Positions 61,270-64,000 of a stretch of 64,000 nucleotides of DNA are shown piece by piece. The notes under the pieces were generated by a model. The model was not told the origin of the DNA. It did no database searches and was given only the letters and a program-made list of their open reading frames with translations. The translations under genes were made by a program, and so were the position numbers. The DNA is taken from contig CM074821.1 of the NCBI GenBank assembly GCA_037447605.1, forward strand, positions 1,976,954-2,040,953, written 5' to 3'. Position 1 is the first letter of the stretch; each line of letters starts with the position of its first letter. The stretch comes from Zygnema circumcarinatum (taxonomy: Eukaryota > Streptophyta > Zygnematophyceae > Zygnematales > Zygnemataceae).

Positions 61270-64000
61270 ATGGAGGTGATGCGCGAGCAGGTCGTGGCGC
61301 TGCTGGAGCAGGGCCTGCACGACTCCGCCGCCATTCTGGTGCGCGCAACCGCGCCATTCGCCGCCTTTGCTCGGGATGTTCTGTCAATCATTCGCTGGAA
61401 AGCATGCTACAGAATTAGAAAATTTGAAGCGCTGAGATTCCAATGTTCTTGACTATCGTGCTCAATCGGTACCCTTATTTTTTTAAACTTCTTTTGGACG
61501 CTGCCTCCTTAACCTGTACCCATGCATTTTCCTGTTTCGGCATTGAATTACACGCTACGCAGAAATTGAGGAGAGAATAGCAGAAGTATTCTCGTAATCC
61601 TTTTTCTCCGAAGTCATTTCGCCGTTGTTTGCTTGTTTCAGGCAAGCTTCTTAGTGTCTGCAGCAAACGGCAGTTCCGACGTTTCTTCGGCAACTCGAGC
61701 AGAAGACTTGGTACTTGTTGATTTTAAATCCCTTTTTGCTGATTTTTTTGGAGGAGAGGAAGGACTTGTCGTGTTGTGAATGCGAGACTGGCCTCACAAG
61801 GTCAGCGGTGAAACTGATTTACTTCCAAGAAATGTGGATTTATCTTACGCAGTCGTAAGGAATTCTGGCTGCAGGTGCTCTATGCAGATGCACTGTATGG
61901 AAAACAGGAGTACAGACGGGCTTTGGTAGGTGGCTTTCTCGATTGACCTTGGCTTCATCATCTGGAATTTGTTTCAGCTCGCATTTCGAAGTGGTAATGT
62001 GTTGCTATTGAATGATGCACTTTTGGTCTTATATGCAGAACTTCTATAAGCAAGCGCAGCAGTTGAGCAGAGTTAGTTCACCTGCTCGGCAAAGCCTAAG
62101 TTCTCGAGCGGGGCCTCTGCAAAGTAAGCAAGCTGGCGCTACTGTGCATGCAGGCCCTCTCAGTCCTGCTGGAACTCACGGGGCTTCGGTCGCAGTCACC
62201 AGCGATGCTGAGGTAAAACGGCATCACAATTTTTTGTGCACTGGTTTCCAGTTCCTTTCATTCCTAGAGCAGAATGAGCAAGATAAAGTTGGGGAACTGA
62301 TTCTTTGAATGCCTTATTATAGACACGGCCAAGGAGATGTTTTAATTTTTTTTTTTTTGTTAAAGTTAGCCTCGGTTAACACGGGAATTCTGTTACCGCT
62401 AAATAATGTTTACAGGTGAAGCTTAAAGTGGCACAATGCTATGTAGCACTTAAGGAGACTCGAGCTGCTCTGACGGAGGTGAGCTGCCTTTGGTGTGTTC
62501 CTTTGCTACTTCTTTAGAATTTAATTGAATTCTTTAACTGTTTTCAGCCTGTTGTATACAGGGAATCAAAGAGTTTGCAACGCATATGCTCCTCATTCGA
62601 GGTCTACGCCAGATTTAATTTAACTTTTTAGTGAGAGCATGGCGTCTGCCTGAGGATTGCAGTTGGAAAGCATTTCTCCACGGCTGAGAACTTTGCAGGC
62701 TACCTTAATTCTGGCTCGTTTATACCACAGTAGTGGCTACGACCGTGCTGCAGTTGCATCGTACAAAGAGTGCCTCAGGTAGGGAGTTTGAACACTCTCA
62801 GGTTATGCTTTTCGAAATGTGAGAATCGTAGATGAAGAATCTACATTGTTTCCTATCGTTCTGAACATGAGTAAAGGTGAATCTAGTTAAGATTAAGGAA
62901 TGCGTCGTCCTTCCTTCTATTGAAGCACGTGCTTCATGACCTAGCCATTTTAAGTAAATTTGCCGATTAGCCCCCTCATCGTTGAGTGAGATGCAGACAA
63001 AACCCATACTTAGTAGAAGCGGTGACAGCTTTGGCTATGTTGGGAGCGCCCGCCAAAGACATCCAAACGCAACTTCCTCAAGTAAGGGATTCATCTTCGC
63101 ATTTTGACTCTCATTTCTGCTGGGTGTCCTTTCACATTGTGAGAATGTGCTATGGCAATGGTTTTGGGCGGATGAGTTCATGAACTCTACTGGTTGTTTT
63201 GAGTCAATGGTTGTTTTCTTACAAATTCAGTTTACCTTTCACCTTTCGAGAGCAGCCAGTTACCTGCGCATGTCCTCAAACTCATGGCAGAAAAAATGTC
63301 ATCGAATGAAGAAATGTGAAGCTAGAGTAATCTGTTAGCCAACTTCAATGGCACTTGACACTGAAAGCTGCAAGGGTAAGGAAAAAGTGAAGGCGTAAGG
63401 CTACTGAACCTGACACGTGTACGTGGACCAGTAATGACCATTTTTTCGCCTTTTGTTTTGTGTTTAATGTCAGCCAGCAGTGGCAAGCAAGACTCGGAAT
63501 GGGATTGACGTATTGGATCCGGCACGTTGGCTTTCGGTCAGCTCTGCTGCAGTCCTTTCTGATGTTTTGCGCCTTTTTGTTTGTTTGTTTGGTTTTTTTT
63601 TGTTGTTTTTATCTGTAAATGATGAGGACATTCTGCAAATTTGGTGAATGGCCACGGGTGTCTGTGGTTCCTCTGGATGTTGGATTGTCCCAAGTTACAT
63701 CGTTGAGAGATCTATGGTGTTTGTGGTTCCTATAGTAGGTCACTAGCCTATGACTACGTAATGCAAAAGATGCAGGTGGGGGCCCATACAGTCAATAGTT
63801 TGACGTTCACAGAGGATAGGATGGGCAGTCATATGTAGCCTGGGTTTTTCCAATGGTTCGATGATGTTGTGACTACTTTGTTGATGTTATGAGGTCTGTG
63901 TTGCATTGCAGAGATTGGTAGAGGCGCACTGCTCTGCTGCTTCACATGACTATAAGAGTATCTTTCGCACTCCCTGCTGCTCTGCATGAAGACATTTCAG
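61270..64000 (+). CDS. APC7: APC7, anaphase-promoting complex subunit 7 (5' part)
   Basis: APC7 is a tetratricopeptide-repeat scaffold subunit of the APC/C ubiquitin ligase, contacting co-activators. Nine exons are in the window: 61270-61338, 61642-61710, 61875-61925, 62039-62212, 62416-62478, 62663-62778, 62997-63081, 63474-63536 and 63912-63957. All are in phase. They give about 245 residues: MEVMREQVVALLEQGLHDSA at the start, then FLVSAANGSS, LYADALYGKQEYRRAL, NFYKQAQQLSR, a Ser-rich insert, DAEVKLKVAQCYVALKETRA, LARLYHSSGYDRAAVASYKE, CLRQNPYLVEAVTALAMLG, VLDPARWLS and RLVEAHCSAASHDYK. These match the APC7 N-terminal TPRs. The window ends in TTTCAG, the 3' splice site of the next exon, so the rest of the gene lies outside. 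Confidence 0.93.

Overview
The window is nuclear DNA of a green-lineage (Viridiplantae) eukaryote. Genes are split by GT-AG introns, start with plastid transit peptides, and read as orthologues of Arabidopsis genes. Several families (UGP3, TIC40, FTSHI5, UBP26) are typical of green plants. Intron-rich genes with about 5-6 kb per gene, moderate GC and long simple-sequence tracts would suit a streptophyte alga, but I cannot fix the species. There are no bacterial operons, phage genes or CRISPR arrays.

Layout from left to right: a foldback element (576-877); a UGP3-like locus on + (1176-4047) that keeps the two ends of the protein but appears to lack the catalytic middle; TIC40 on - (10800-5247); a 2.7 kb divergent spacer filled with G/T-only pentanucleotide repeats (11563-12130) and two copies of a palindrome-rich CAATGGTT repeat; a secreted or ER Fes1/SIL1-type Hsp70 exchange factor on + (13545-16160); LCAA/YCF54 on + (17367-19919); two adjacent MITE-like elements (20678-20977 and 20981-21545); the rRNA-processing factor EFG1 on - (24660-21683), with a huge polypyrimidine stretch in its last intron; UBP14 on + (24946-32092); an intronless N-myristoyltransferase on - (34328-33021); UBP26 on + (36352-46155); a 620 bp CCCCCT tract; FTSHI5 on + (48013-55142); a plastid TerC protein on - (61045-55498); and the 5' part of APC7 on + (61270 to the window end).

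Exon boundaries were rebuilt by hand from reading-frame phase, GT/AG signals and remembered family sequence. For LCAA, EFG1, UBP14, FTSHI5, TerC, Fes1 and visible APC7, every junction keeps the frame. UBP14 rebuilds to 796 residues with 19 exons, two of whose introns appear to use GC donors. TIC40 and the UGP3-like locus each show one frame slip that may be a mutation or a base-call error.

Five or six of the eleven genes act in plastids: sulfolipid precursor supply (UGP3), protein import (TIC40, FTSHI5), chlorophyll synthesis (LCAA), and thylakoid biogenesis (TerC). The others serve protein turnover (UBP14, UBP26, APC7), ribosome biogenesis (EFG1), chaperone cycling (Fes1/SIL1) and lipid modification of proteins (NMT). 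They are neighbours, not an operon. Two head-to-head pairs (EFG1/UBP14, TerC/APC7) have spacers under 300 bp and probably share promoters.
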